Positions 17,656 to 26,477 of a DNA stretch of 45,012 nt are shown one piece after another (within the stretch, counting starts at the first letter, position 1; each line of letters begins with the position of its first letter). The stretch comes from an uncultured Clostridia bacterium. GTDB lineage: Bacteria; Bacillota; Clostridia; Christensenellales; UBA3700. A program made the position numbers and the translations under genes. The notes beneath the pieces are model-generated. The model was not told where the DNA came from, made no database searches, and was given only the letters and a program-made list of their open reading frames with translations. The stretch is from contig CANSGN010000014.1 of the NCBI GenBank assembly GCA_947646415.1, forward strand, positions 1 to 45,012, written 5' to 3'.

Positions 17656-18861
17656 ATGGAATATGTTTATAGTGACAGAGTAAAAAATTTAGGCGGCAAT
17701 GCCATTAGGGAAATTTTTAAATTACTTCAAGACCCGGAAGTTATTTCGTTTGCAGGCGGTTTTCCTACAAAAACTACATTGCCGACAGAGCTTATTGCGG
17801 ACATTACAAGCAAGTTGATGACAAGTGATAAGGCACAGGACATTTTGCAGTACGGGGAGACTGAAGGATATAGACCTTTAAGGCTTGCCGCTATAGATTA
17901 TGTTAAAAGATACGGCATTGAAAATATAGATATCGATAACACTTTGATTATAAGCGGCGGTCAACAAGGCATTGATTTGACATTTAAGTCGTTTGTCAAC
18001 AAAGGGGATGTCGTGCTTGTGGAAGACCCTACATATCTTGCAAGTCTACATATTCTAAAGACTTACGAGGGCGTTCCTGTAGGCGTAAAATCTGGCGATG
18101 ACGGGCTTGATATAAAAGATTTGGAAGATAAAATAATAAAATATAATCCTAAAGTTTTGTATGTAGTACCTACTTTTTCCAATCCGACAGGCAGAACTTA
18201 TAGCGTGGAAAACAGGAAAGCTATTGCAGAGCTTACTGCTAAATACAATGTAATGGTGCTTGAAGACGACCCATATTCCGAGCTTAGATTTAGCGGGGAG
18301 AGAGTGCCTAGCATTAAGTCTTTTGATAAGGTAGGCAATGTTACATACATTACTTCGTTCAGCAAGACTTTGGCACCGGGGTTACGTACAGGTATTGCAA
18401 TAGGTGCAAAGGAAGTTATACGTAAAATGACAATAGGCAAGCAAGCAACCGATGTACATACTTGTTTGTTATCGCAAGCAATTATCGATTACTTTTTGCG
18501 CAACAATTCCATGGACGAAAGACTTGAGGAATTAAAAGCAGTGTATTTGGAGAAAAAGACCGCAATGCTAAATGCAATCAAAAAATATATGCCTGCGGAG
18601 TTTAAATACACAAATCCAGATGGCGGATTGTTTATTTACGGCGAGTTTGACGAAAGTTTGGGAATAAATACTTTGGAAGTTTTCCCTGAACTTGTCAAAA
18701 AGTATAAAGTTGCTTATGTATCGGGTTATAGCTTTTATGCGGGAGAAAACAAGTTCAATACTTTGAGACTTAATTATTCAAACGCAAGTTTGGAGCAAAT
18801 TGATGACGGTATTTGCAAAATGGGTAAGTTTTTTAAAGAATTACTTGCCGCAAAACAATAA
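17656..18861 (+). CDS. PLP-dependent aminotransferase, class I (ARO8/LysN-like)
   Basis: A 401-aa fold-type I PLP enzyme transferring amino groups between amino acids and 2-oxo acids. The N-terminal VISFAGGFPT.., the YGETEGYRPLR segment, NPTGRTYS and SFSKTLAPGLRTG (Schiff-base Lys237) match the family containing aromatic/2-aminoadipate aminotransferases and the catalytic half of MocR regulators; there is no GntR domain here. Substrate cannot be fixed from motifs. Its place between a Tyr-rich leader and tyrS favours aromatic amino acids. TGAGGT precedes the start. Confidence 0.88.
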   Translation: MEYVYSDRVKNLGGNAIREIFKLLQDPEVISFAGGFPTKTTLPTELIADITSKLMTSDKAQDILQYGETEGYRPLRLAAIDYVKRYGIENIDIDNTLIISGGQQGIDLTFKSFVNKGDVVLVEDPTYLASLHILKTYEGVPVGVKSGDDGLDIKDLEDKIIKYNPKVLYVVPTFSNPTGRTYSVENRKAIAELTAKYNVMVLEDDPYSELRFSGERVPSIKSFDKVGNVTYITSFSKTLAPGLRTGIAIGAKEVIRKMTIGKQATDVHTCLLSQAIIDYFLRNNSMDERLEELKAVYLEKKTAMLNAIKKYMPAEFKYTNPDGGLFIYGEFDESLGINTLEVFPELVKKYKVAYVSGYSFYAGENKFNTLRLNYSNASLEQIDDGICKMGKFFKELLAAKQ

Positions 18862-18936
18862 AAAACACATTTATTGCATTTTAATGGTTTGTAAATGCAG
18901 TATTAAACTAAAAATGACTTATTATAGGAGAGCGAA

Positions 18937-20154
18937 ATGGAAAAGAAAAATGTAATGGATACCCTAAGAGAACGTGGATTTATCAAGCAAGTAGTGTATG
19001 AGGACGATTTATACAAAATGCTTGGAGAGCAAAGTGTATCCTTTTATATAGGTTTTGACCCTACGGCTGATAGTTTGCATGTAGGACACTTTTTGGCACT
19101 TATGGCAATGGCTCACATGCAAAAAGCGGGACACAAACCTTATGCTTTGGTCGGCGGCGGAACGGGTAAAGTAGGCGACCCAAGCGGCAGAACAGATATG
19201 CGCCAAATGATGACTAACGATATTATCAATCACAACTGCGAAAGATTTAAAAAGCAAATGAGCAAGTTTTTATCTTTTGACGGGGATAACGGAGTTGTTA
19301 TGGTTAACAATGCCGATTGGCTTGATAACCTAAACTATATCGACTTTCTCAGGGAAGTCGGAGTGCATTTTTCTGTTAACAGAATGTTAACTGCGGAGTG
19401 CTTTAAAAAGAGGATGGAAAAAGGGCTGTCATTCCTTGAGTTCAATTATATGCTTATGCAGTCTTACGACTTTTTACACCTTTTCCAAAATTACGGAGTT
19501 GCTTTGCAATGCGGTGGCGATGACCAATGGAGTAATATTTTGGCAGGTGCCGATTTGATAAGAAGAAAGGAGAAAAAGCCTGCTTTTGCAATGACTTTTC
19601 AACTTTTGACCACCTCTGAGGGAATAAAAATGGGTAAAACACAAAAAGGTGCTTTGTGGCTTGACAGGGAAAAAACTTCTCCTTACGAATTTTATCAATA
19701 TTGGCGTAACATAAACGATGCGGACGTTGAAAATTGTTTAAAGTTATTGACATTTGTAGAGCTTGACGAGATTGAAGAGCTTTGCAAACATAAAGATGAA
19801 AGGATAAATGCCGCAAAGGAAAGACTAGCTTTTGAAGTTACTAAAATCGTACATTCGGAGCAAGACGCAATCGAGGCTCAAAACGCAAGCCGTGCAGCTT
19901 TTGTAACAGGCGATAGCGCTAATATGCCGCAAGCAGAAATCGAAAAAGGCATAAATCAAGTTGTTGATATTATGGTTGCAATAAATGTTGCAAAATCCAA
20001 AGGCGAGGCAAAGAGGCTTATCGAAGGTGGCGGAATCAAGATTGGCGACGATAAAGTAACCGACATTGCAGCAACTGTTTCCGATGAAGATTTAAAGGAC
20101 GGAATCGTGTTGCACAAAGGTAAAAAAGTGCACATAAAAGTAACCGTAAAATGA
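18937..20154 (+). CDS. tyrS: Tyrosyl-tRNA synthetase
   Basis: Class I synthetase (405 aa) that charges tRNA-Tyr. The HIGH signature is HVGH at residues 48-51, after [12 protein letters not shown]; the KMSKS loop is KMGKT at 231-235. A C-terminal S4-like RNA-binding domain ([22 protein letters not shown]) is intact. AGGAG lies upstream. In many Firmicutes this gene is controlled by a T-box; no T-box motif is visible before this copy or the aminotransferase gene, which makes the upstream Tyr-rich leader more notable. The stop overlaps the next start by four bases. Confidence 0.97.
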   Translation: MEKKNVMDTLRERGFIKQVVYEDDLYKMLGEQSVSFYIGFDPTADSLHVGHFLALMAMAHMQKAGHKPYALVGGGTGKVGDPSGRTDMRQMMTNDIINHNCERFKKQMSKFLSFDGDNGVVMVNNADWLDNLNYIDFLREVGVHFSVNRMLTAECFKKRMEKGLSFLEFNYMLMQSYDFLHLFQNYGVALQCGGDDQWSNILAGADLIRRKEKKPAFAMTFQLLTTSEGIKMGKTQKGALWLDREKTSPYEFYQYWRNINDADVENCLKLLTFVELDEIEELCKHKDERINAAKERLAFEVTKIVHSEQDAIEAQNASRAAFVTGDSANMPQAEIEKGINQVVDIMVAINVAKSKGEAKRLIEGGGIKIGDDKVTDIAATVSDEDLKDGIVLHKGKKVHIKVTVK

Positions 20155-20777
20155 AAAGTTACAAACAAGTAGTTACTCCTATCGAGTGTGAAATCATAAT
20201 AAAAAAATCTAAGTTTATAACCAACTTAATACCTGTTTGCGATAGTGTGCAAGCAGAGGCAGAACTTAGCAAAATACGCAAAAAATACTCGGATGCAACG
20301 CATAATTGTTATGCTTATATTTCAAACATAATAGCAACCGAGCAAAGGTTTAGCGACGACGGCGAACCGCAAGGTACAGCAGGCATACCAATGTTGGAAG
20401 TGCTAAAAAAACGTGAGGTTTATTTGACACTTGCGGTTGTTACAAGGTATTTCGGCGGTGTAAAACTTGGGGCAAACGGTCTTATAGGCGCATATACCGA
20501 AAGTGTATGCAACGCACTTGAAAATGCTGATTTAAGGCAGTTTATTTACAGCACAGTGCAAAAGACAGAAGTTTCCTATTCCGTTGCACCTAAAATAGTA
20601 CAAATGATAAACGATTTCGGCGGTAGAGTAATAAGCACGGAGTATGATAGCAATGTATGTATCGAATATTCCGTCGAAGAGGGCAAAAGTCTAGAACTTT
20701 CGGATAAAATGATTGATTTTTGTGCGGGAAAGATTAATATAGAATTTATAAAAAAAGATTTTGTCGATTATGTTTGA
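20151..20777 (+). CDS. YigZ/IMPACT family protein
   Basis: A 208-aa protein with the UPF0029 N-terminal domain: [26 protein letters not shown] and [20 protein letters not shown] are the family's conserved blocks. A ~60-residue C-terminal alpha/beta domain (DUF1949-like) follows. The molecular role in bacteria is unsettled; the eukaryotic relative IMPACT regulates GCN2. ATGA overlap with tyrS indicates translational coupling. Confidence 0.92.
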   Translation: MKSYKQVVTPIECEIIIKKSKFITNLIPVCDSVQAEAELSKIRKKYSDATHNCYAYISNIIATEQRFSDDGEPQGTAGIPMLEVLKKREVYLTLAVVTRYFGGVKLGANGLIGAYTESVCNALENADLRQFIYSTVQKTEVSYSVAPKIVQMINDFGGRVISTEYDSNVCIEYSVEEGKSLELSDKMIDFCAGKINIEFIKKDFVDYV

Positions 20778-20792
20778 CAAACGGAGGTATAT

Positions 20793-21848
20793 ATGAAAAT
20801 CACATTGACAAGCAAACCAAAGGCAAAACCCGATTTTACAAAATTGGGCTTCGGAAAGTATTTTACCGACCACATGTTGTTGATGGAATATCACAATGGT
20901 GTTTGGGGCGAGCCTGAAATTATCCCTTACGATGATTTTAAAATGAGCCCTGCAACAAATATTTTGCACTACGGACAAGGTATTTTTGAAGGGGTAAAGG
21001 CTTACAAGGATAACAATGGCAAAATAACTACTTTCAGAATTGACGAAAACATTAAAAGAATGAACAAAAGTGCGGAAAGGCTTTGTATGCCTACATTGGA
21101 TGCAGATGTTGTTATCCCTGCTATATTCGAACTTATCAAAATTGAAAAAGATTGGATACCTACAGAAAGCGGCACAGCACTTTACATAAGACCTACTATG
21201 ATAGCCGATGACCCTATGCTTGGTGTTCACGCAGCACATAACTACAAATTTTTCGTAATTTTATCTCCTGTAGGTGCATACTATGCAAACGGTTTACAAC
21301 CAACCAAGATTATGGTTGAGGAACATTTTGTTCGTGCACCTCTTGGCGGTACAGGCGAGGCTAAATGTATGGGTAACTATGCAGCAAGTCTGCTTGCAAG
21401 TGAAATCGCAATGTCAAAAGGATATGACCAAGTACTTTGGCTTGATGCTGTAGAACATAAATATGCCGAGGAAGTTGGCGCAATGAATATGTTTTTCGTA
21501 ATTGACGGCGAAGTTATCACACCTGCATTAGTAGGAAGTATTTTACCGGGAATTACAAGAAAATCTTCAATCGAGCTTTTAAAGAGTGAAGGATATAAGG
21601 TTACCGAAAGACGTATTTCTTTGGATGAGGTTGCAAAAGCTTATGACGAAGGCAGACTGAATGAGGCATTTGGTACAGGCACTGCTGCAGTAGTTTCTCC
21701 TGTTGGCGTTATCCATTACAATGGTCGCGATATGATTATTAACAATCAAGAAATGGGACCTATCACAGCTGACTTGTATGAAAAATTGACAGGTATCCAA
21801 TACGGCAAACGTGAGGATAAATTCGGTTGGATTTTTAAAATCAACTGA
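20793..21848 (+). CDS. ilvE: Branched-chain amino acid aminotransferase
   Basis: Fold-type IV PLP enzyme (351 aa) catalysing the last step of Leu, Ile and Val synthesis or the first step of their breakdown. Recognisable blocks are HYGQGIFEGVKAYK, the substrate-loop ARAPLGGTGEAKCMGNYAASL-like stretch around 180-200, and VEHKYAEEVGAMNMFFV containing the Schiff-base Lys223. Length and sequence fit the eukaryote-like BCAT II group. ACGGAGGT precedes the start, 15 bp after the YigZ gene, so it is the last gene of the aminotransferase-tyrS operon. A hairpin follows. Confidence 0.93.
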   Translation: MKITLTSKPKAKPDFTKLGFGKYFTDHMLLMEYHNGVWGEPEIIPYDDFKMSPATNILHYGQGIFEGVKAYKDNNGKITTFRIDENIKRMNKSAERLCMPTLDADVVIPAIFELIKIEKDWIPTESGTALYIRPTMIADDPMLGVHAAHNYKFFVILSPVGAYYANGLQPTKIMVEEHFVRAPLGGTGEAKCMGNYAASLLASEIAMSKGYDQVLWLDAVEHKYAEEVGAMNMFFVIDGEVITPALVGSILPGITRKSSIELLKSEGYKVTERRISLDEVAKAYDEGRLNEAFGTGTAAVVSPVGVIHYNGRDMIINNQEMGPITADLYEKLTGIQYGKREDKFGWIFKIN

Positions 21849-21919
21849 TTGAAATTACTTAATCGGATTTTAGATTTAAAACAATAAAAATTAATTCAAT
21901 AGTAAATATAATATAAAAC

Positions 21920-21953
21920 AAAAAAATCCCGCAATATTTTGCGTGATTTTTTG
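21920..21953 (+). terminator. Terminator after ilvE
   Basis: An imperfect hairpin around CCGCAA / TTGCGTG is preceded by an A run and followed by six T residues. Confidence 0.7.
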
Positions 21954-22003
21954 TTGCAATGTAAAACCTCTAATTAATAAAGGTTAGTGTATAATAGAAA
22001 AAC

Positions 22004-22024
22004 GGGCACCGATATTTGGTGCCC
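22004..22024 (-). terminator. Terminator of rpsT
   Basis: The 7-bp stem GGGCACC / GGTGCCC with a 7-nt loop is followed on the minus strand by CG and a T run. It lies 24 bp beyond the rpsT stop. Confidence 0.85.
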
Positions 22025-22047
22025 AAACTTAGTTTTATAAAAAATAA

Positions 22048-22314
22048 TTAAGCCTTTGCTTTGTCTAAAGCCTTGCTAAGTCTGCTGATTTTTCTGCTAG
22101 CGTTGTTTTGAGTATAAATACCATCACTTTTAGCACGATTAATCAAAGAAATAGCATTTTTCAATAGTTCTTCAGCTTTAGCAATTTCACCATTTTCCAA
22201 AGCAACGTTAAACTCTTTAACAGCACCTCTTACTCTTGAACGTTTAGCTCTATTTGCCTCATTAGCTTTATTATTAGTAATTACTCTTTTCTTTTGAGAT
22301 TTAATATTAGGCAC
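22048..22314 (-). CDS. rpsT: 30S ribosomal protein S20
   Basis: An 88-aa, strongly basic, helical protein that binds 16S rRNA in the small subunit. The opening MPNIKSQKKRVITNNKANEANRA and the RSRVRGAVKEF segment are typical of bacterial S20. Translation starts at GTG, seven bases after AAAGGAGAT. Monocistronic, with its own promoter and terminator, divergent from gpr; the rpsT-gpr adjacency is common in Firmicutes. Confidence 0.96.
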   Translation of the reverse strand: MPNIKSQKKRVITNNKANEANRAKRSRVRGAVKEFNVALENGEIAKAEELLKNAISLINRAKSDGIYTQNNASRKISRLSKALDKAKA

Positions 22315-22348
22315 AACAGTATCTCCTTTATATCTTTATTTCCTACTA

Positions 22349-22377
22349 ATTTTAGCATATAAAAAAAGTTTTGGCAA
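22349..22377 (-). promoter_or_regulatory. Promoter of rpsT
   Basis: On the minus strand TTGCCA (22377-22372) and TAAAAT (22354-22349) are separated by 17 bases, about 35 bp before the GTG start. Confidence 0.7.
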
Positions 22378-22444
22378 TCATTTTAACCTAAATTTTTAAT
22401 AATTTCGATAATTTTGTCAATAATGCGATTATATGGGAGGATTT

Positions 22445-23137
22445 ATGCAGATAAATAGTGATTTGGCGGTTGAATTTGCGGCAGACTTATTGCAAAACAG
22501 CGATACAAAATACAAAAATACCGATGTTGTACGCAGGGTGGAAATAACCGAAAAAAGCTTGTTTTCGGACAGGTGCGGGGTGTATTACGATATAAATTGC
22601 GAACAGACAGGGACGGATATTGAAAATATTTTTGCAAACTGCATTTCGGAATATGGTTACAACACGGATAAAATATTATTTGTGGGACTTGGAAATGCAA
22701 AGTATATCTCGGATGCACTTGGCGAAATGGTGCTTGACAATTTGCCTCCGCCAAATGACAGTACGGCAAAATTTAAACCGCAAGTGGGCAGAATAACGGG
22801 CATAGAGTCGCACGATTTGATAATTTCTGCTAAAAAAATAGTAAAACCTACTTTGATTATTGCAATAGATTCGCTTGCAACAAATGATATCGCAAAGGTA
22901 GGGAAAAGCATACAAATTACAAATGTAGGGCTGGTACCGGGTAGCGGAGTAGGAAATGCACGAAAAATTTTAACTTCCAAAAGTCTTGGAGTACCAATTT
23001 TGGCAATAGGAGTGCCATTGGTTGCAAACATTAAAGTTAATGAGAATAGGAAACTTGTCATCCCTATTGATATTGAAGATATTGCCGAAAAATTAGCAAA
23101 AACCATTTCAAATGGCATAAGGCTAATTTTGCACTAA
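22445..23137 (+). CDS. gpr: Spore germination protease GPR (short form)
   Basis: Aspartic-type protease (family A25) that degrades small acid-soluble spore proteins on germination. VGLGN..SDALG, TGIESHDLI, LIIAIDSLAT and LVPGSGVGNARK match the family's conserved blocks. I take ATG 22445 as start (230 aa) because GGGAGG lies five bases upstream; the ATG four codons earlier overlaps that site. At 230 aa it is much shorter than characterised GPRs (about 320-370 aa); the reduction seems to be internal and at the C-terminus, with motifs kept. It shows that the organism belongs to a spore-forming lineage. Confidence 0.88.
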   Translation: MQINSDLAVEFAADLLQNSDTKYKNTDVVRRVEITEKSLFSDRCGVYYDINCEQTGTDIENIFANCISEYGYNTDKILFVGLGNAKYISDALGEMVLDNLPPPNDSTAKFKPQVGRITGIESHDLIISAKKIVKPTLIIAIDSLATNDIAKVGKSIQITNVGLVPGSGVGNARKILTSKSLGVPILAIGVPLVANIKVNENRKLVIPIDIEDIAEKLAKTISNGIRLILH

Positions 23138-23174
23138 TAATATATATAATAGTAATATATTTATTAAGGTGATT

Positions 23175-23942
23175 ATGTTAAAAATAGGAATGATTGACAG
23201 CGGTATGGGCGGACTTAGCGTGCTTAAAGGCTTGGTAGATAGCGGGGTAAATGCAGAGTATTATTATTTGTACGACAATAAATATCATCCCTACGGCAGT
23301 AAGTCGCAATGCGAACTTGTAGCAATCGGCTACAGCAACATGCAAAAGTTGATGGACTTTAAAGTAGATATTGTTATAATTGCGTGCAACACGCTTACGG
23401 CAGGAGCGGTAAGCAAATTAAGAGGGATGTTTGATATTCCTATTATAGGCGTAGAGCCTCCTATAAAACCTGCCACAATGCAGTGCGAAAATATACTTTT
23501 ACTTGCAACTCCGTCCACAGTAAAATCGGATAGAGTGATGGAGATGATGCACAGCTTTACAAATAAAAATTTTTATTTTCCCGATATGTCAAAACTTGCA
23601 AATTTGATAGAGGAAAATTACAGCAATAAAGAGATTATATATCGATTTTTGATGGATAATTTATCAAAATACAAAAATATTCAAGGCATTGTAATTGGTT
23701 GCACACACTATAATTTTGCAGTGAAGGAAATTCAAAAAATTTATCCCGATGCAAAAATATTCAGTAACACTGCGGGTGTGGTAAAGCGTACCCAATACAT
23801 AATAAATAAAAACAAATTTATTGTCCCTAACTATCTTGCTGTAAAAGTATATTCTACGGGTAATGAGATTGATATCGAAAAAAAATATTTCCTTGGCGAT
23901 TATTTGGGGCTTGGCATAGAGTTTTATGAAAACTTAAAATAA
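23175..23942 (+). CDS. murI: Glutamate racemase
   Basis: Converts L- to D-glutamate for peptidoglycan. The N-terminal GMIDSGMGGLSVLKGL, the first catalytic Cys in IIACNTLTAG and the second in IVIGCTHYNF are all present. Both ATG 23175 and GTG 23169 are possible starts; the ATG (256 codons including stop) is preferred, with AAGGTGAT just upstream. Length is normal for the family. A terminator follows at once. Confidence 0.93.
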   Translation: MLKIGMIDSGMGGLSVLKGLVDSGVNAEYYYLYDNKYHPYGSKSQCELVAIGYSNMQKLMDFKVDIVIIACNTLTAGAVSKLRGMFDIPIIGVEPPIKPATMQCENILLLATPSTVKSDRVMEMMHSFTNKNFYFPDMSKLANLIEENYSNKEIIYRFLMDNLSKYKNIQGIVIGCTHYNFAVKEIQKIYPDAKIFSNTAGVVKRTQYIINKNKFIVPNYLAVKVYSTGNEIDIEKKYFLGDYLGLGIEFYENLK

Positions 23943-23943
23943 C

Positions 23944-23968
23944 AAAAAGCGTTTCGGCGCTTTTTTTG
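23944..23968 (+). terminator. Terminator of murI
   Basis: The stem AAAAAGCG / CGCTTTTT with a short loop, followed by further T residues, lies two bases after the stop. Confidence 0.9.
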
Positions 23969-23986
23969 TTATTTTATCTAAAAAAG

Positions 23987-24015
23987 TGGACATAAAAGTT
24001 GCTATATAGTATAAT
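23987..24015 (+). promoter_or_regulatory. Promoter of the DGR reverse transcriptase operon
   Basis: TGGACA at 23987-23992, 17 bases, TATAAT at 24010-24015. It follows the murI terminator and precedes the RT start by about 65 bp, so the DGR is its own transcription unit. Confidence 0.75.
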
Positions 24016-24080
24016 TTTATAATGTGTGTAAAAAAATGTAAATTTTATATAAAAATATTAATATGAGCAAAGGAGAATTA

Positions 24081-25172
24081 ATGATAACAATAACCTATGA
24101 AGATCTGTTTGATTACCCTACATTATATCGCGGGCATTTATGCGGACGAAAAAGCAAAAGGGACAAAAAGCCGCTTGTTCAGTTTGAAATGACAATGCTT
24201 GACCATATATCCGATTTACATAACAATATTATAAATTTAAAATACAAGCCTAGTAAATATAGTACTTTTACCGTAAAAATACCAAAACTGCGTGAAATAC
24301 AAACTCAGCCTTACGATAACAGAGTGGTGCAACATGTTTTATGTGATAATGTGTTGACACCTTATTTTACTTCACGTACGGTAATTGATAATTGTGCATG
24401 TCAAAAAGGCAAGGGGATGCACTATGCATTGGAACGTTTTGAGCGTATGTTGCAAAAGCATATTCGTAAATACGGAGTGACAGGATATTTTTTGAAATGC
24501 GATATACTAAAGTATTTCCCAAGCATACCGCACAAACGCTTAAGTCAAATAATATGCGCACACATAGCCGATGAAAAAATTAAAAAGCTTGTGCAGGATA
24601 TTATTGATAGTTATCATACAAAAGCATCATTTTTGGATAAATACAACATACCTTATCGCGGAGAGGGAGATTTGACGGGCAGGGGTATACCGATAGGCAA
24701 TCAAACAAGTCAAATTTTTGGTGTATTTTATCTTGATAAGGTGGACAGACTTATAAAGGAACGTTTAAGGATAAAAGTGTATTCAAGATATATGGATGAC
24801 TTTGTGTTATTACACCATGATAAGGAATACGTAAAATACGCTTTGAAGGAGATAACAAAAGTAGTACAATATCTTGGGTTAGAGTTTAACTCTAAAACGC
24901 AAATAATACCAATAAAAAACGGAATAACTTATTTGGGTTTTCGCTTTATAATAACGCCTACGGGCAAAGTTATAAGAGCTGTAAAGAAAACTACTAAAAA
25001 ACGCTTACGATGGCGTGCAAAATTGGTAAAAAAGGCTTATTTGGACGGCATTATCCCGATAGAAAGAGTTTCTGCGTCGCTCGCAGCCTTTCACGGACAT
25101 TTACATTACGGTAATTGCTATCGTTTTGAAAGGGAATTAAAAGAAAAATTGACATTTAAAAGTGAGGATTAA
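24081..25172 (+). CDS. DGR-type reverse transcriptase
   Basis: Reverse transcriptase (363 aa) of a diversity-generating retroelement. It copies the template RNA with adenine-specific errors, and the cDNA replaces part of the target gene. The catalytic box YMDD is at residues 237-240. RT motif 4 is IGNQTSQ (205-211), the Q/S-Q form typical of DGR enzymes rather than the QG..SP form of group II introns. No maturase or endonuclease domain is present. I choose ATG 24081 because AAAGGAG lies five bases upstream; the ATG six codons earlier precedes that site. The next gene starts three bases after its stop, and the template and variable repeats lie downstream on the same strand. Confidence 0.95.
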   Translation: MITITYEDLFDYPTLYRGHLCGRKSKRDKKPLVQFEMTMLDHISDLHNNIINLKYKPSKYSTFTVKIPKLREIQTQPYDNRVVQHVLCDNVLTPYFTSRTVIDNCACQKGKGMHYALERFERMLQKHIRKYGVTGYFLKCDILKYFPSIPHKRLSQIICAHIADEKIKKLVQDIIDSYHTKASFLDKYNIPYRGEGDLTGRGIPIGNQTSQIFGVFYLDKVDRLIKERLRIKVYSRYMDDFVLLHHDKEYVKYALKEITKVVQYLGLEFNSKTQIIPIKNGITYLGFRFIITPTGKVIRAVKKTTKKRLRWRAKLVKKAYLDGIIPIERVSASLAAFHGHLHYGNCYRFERELKEKLTFKSED

Positions 25173-25174
25173 AA

Positions 25175-25669
25175 ATGAATGAACAACAGACATTATTGCA
25201 AGTAATTGACAACGAAATCAAAGTTGAAGTAGCCGAAACCAAGCAAGACGAAAAAGCCGCTACACCCTCAACGGCAGGTAGGAAACCTTTTAGAGTGCCT
25301 GATTTTGACACTCCAAAAGATAGGGAAATGGCGGTGTTTACGCACGCAAAAAAATTAAGTGAATACATATTTGTAATTTCGGAAAAATCGCCCGTAAAAT
25401 TTAGGTGGAATATAGTATCACGTTTGCTTAATACTTCGGTGGACGTAATTGAAAATTTGTATCACGCAAATTACGATAAAGGGGAGGAACGTGTAATTTG
25501 GCAAAAGAAAGCGATGGTATCACTTAATTTGCTTGATTTTTATACGGAAACCGCAAAAACCAAACAAGCAATTACTTTTAGGCAAATGGAAATTATCGCA
25601 TTGCAAATATACGAAACCAAAAAGTTGCTTAGCGGCTGGGTACGTAGTACAAAAAAGAAAAAACAATAA
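25175..25669 (+). CDS. DGR accessory protein, Avd-like
   Basis: A 164-aa basic protein. Residues ~1-50 look disordered (acidic then Ala/Pro-rich). Residues ~50-160 form a helical bundle: AVFTHAKKLSEYIFVISEK, WNIVSRLLNTSVDVIENLYHAN, ERVIWQKKAMVSLNLLDFYTETAK, FRQMEIIALQIYETKKLLSGWV. Length, helix pattern and position between RT and template repeat fit the Avd/four-helix-bundle accessory factors, which form a ring that binds RT and template RNA. The N-terminal extension is longer than in the typical ~125-aa proteins. The RT and Avd genes are co-transcribed. Confidence 0.85.
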   Translation: MNEQQTLLQVIDNEIKVEVAETKQDEKAATPSTAGRKPFRVPDFDTPKDREMAVFTHAKKLSEYIFVISEKSPVKFRWNIVSRLLNTSVDVIENLYHANYDKGEERVIWQKKAMVSLNLLDFYTETAKTKQAITFRQMEIIALQIYETKKLLSGWVRSTKKKKQ

Positions 25670-25694
25670 TATTAATTGGCCTTATCATAATTGC

Positions 25695-25723
25695 TTGTAT
25701 TTAACACTGCATTATGATACAAT
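25695..25723 (+). promoter_or_regulatory. Candidate promoter of the DGR template RNA
   Basis: TTGTAT at 25695-25700, 17 bases, TACAAT at 25718-25723 with extended -10 TGA at 25715-25717. It lies after the avd stop and 35 bp before the TR, so the template RNA may be made independently of RT mRNA. Confidence 0.6.
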
Positions 25724-25729
25724 AGTTTA

Positions 25730-26062
25730 AAAGGGCGGCGGTTTTCTCGTTTTTGGACTCGTGGTTGCGTTCCGGCAACAATAACAATTACAACAATGCT
25801 TATGTTCTTGGCTCGTCGGGCGCGTATAACAACAACAATGTATCAAACAACAACGGCGTGCGTCCCGCGCTTCACTCAGCCGCAAATTTGAGCGGTGTTT
25901 CCCGTATCCGTATTTATTGAACAACGATGTACGGACAGATGATTTGAGATGAAGGGACTTTCCGTCCTGCCTTTTGTCAAAAAAGGCGAAACAAATCCGA
26001 CCTTTCCCTAACGGCTTGTCTTTTAGGGCATGAGCTTGAAAAAAGCGGTCGGGTTATTTTTT
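25730..26062 (+). ncRNA. DGR template RNA with structured 3' spacer
   Basis: Predicted transcript carrying the TR and then a non-coding structured region. After the TR come a hairpin GCCTTTT / AAAAGGC (25969-25987) and a composite stem AATCCGACC / GGTCGGGTT (25994-26002 with 26047-26055) that encloses CCCTAA / TTAGGG. A seven-T run follows, giving an intrinsic terminator. In the phage BPP-1 system, RNA downstream of the TR is needed to prime cDNA synthesis; this spacer occupies that position. Ends are inferred from promoter and terminator. Confidence 0.7.
25759..25874 (+). repeat. DGR template repeat (TR)
   Basis: 116 bp aligned without gaps to the variable repeat at 27471-27586. The two differ at ten positions, every one an adenine in the TR; the 84 non-adenine positions are identical. 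Adenines (32 by count) are clustered in 13 AAY codons equivalent, while the first 18, a central 21 and nearly the last 20 bases contain almost none. This is the signature of a template tuned for adenine mutagenesis. Confidence 0.97.
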
Positions 26063-26136
26063 TACAATAATTCAACAAGTTTAGCCGAATTATTTCTTAA
26101 AAACAAAGTAAAATACAAAAATTAAAAATAAAAAAT

Positions 26137-26172
26137 ACACCCCGAAACATTTAGTTTTGGGGTGTTACTTTT
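26137..26172 (+). terminator. Terminator-like hairpin upstream of invertible segment 2
   Basis: A 12-bp stem (one G-T pair) ACACCCCGAAAC / GTTTTGGGGTGT with a 5-nt loop, followed by a modest T stretch. It corresponds in position to the hairpin before invertible segment 1. Confidence 0.7.
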
Positions 26173-26174
26173 GT

Positions 26175-26231
26175 GTAAAGTTTAAAGTGGGCAAAAAGTG
26201 GCGTTCACTGCAATAATCCTATCAAAAATCG
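26175..26231 (+). repeat. Conserved 57-nt block upstream of invertible segment 2
   Basis: Gap-free partner of 1861-1917, placed identically between a terminator hairpin and the invertible segment. The shared core contains TCACTGCAATAATC and AAAATCG. Confidence 0.65.
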
Positions 26232-26273
26232 GGACTATTGGAGTTGAAATTTTGCCTTTAATGTAAAGTTTGG

Positions 26274-26450
26274 GTACATGGAATAAGTATATCTATGTAC
26301 AAAATCACGTTTTTTTTGAGTTTTAATATAAATTTTTTGTACAATTTAAGTAAAGAGTTTACAAAACCTTTTCTATAACGTTGACATTATCTTACATTTT
26401 AGCTTAAAATATATATATTAAAAGTACATAGATATACTTATTCCATGTAC
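26274..26450 (+). promoter_or_regulatory. Invertible promoter segment 2 (inverton) controlling the DGR target, ON orientation
   Basis: Two 27-bp perfect inverted repeats (26274-26300 and 26424-26450) enclose 123 bp. Each has the outer arm GTACATGGA, a 9-nt asymmetric centre and the inner arm TCTATGTAC. TTGACA at 26381-26386, 18 bases and TAAAAT at 26405-26410 point to the target gene. The spacing (promoter -10 ends 13 bp before the right repeat) matches segments 1 and 3. I see no other promoter between the right repeat and the gene. Inversion would silence the gene; inversion itself is inferred. Confidence 0.85.
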
Positions 26451-26477
26451 TTGAAAAAATTAAGATAGGAGAGTATT

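Noticed and set aside
17415..18936. T-box riboswitch for tyrS or the aminotransferase
   Set aside because: No AGGGTGGNACCGCG-like T-box sequence is seen in the leader or in the 75-bp gap before tyrS.
25727..25924. 65-codon antisense ORF over the template repeat
   Set aside because: It is a by-product of the Asn-codon-rich TR; there is no ribosome site and the region is explained as template RNA.
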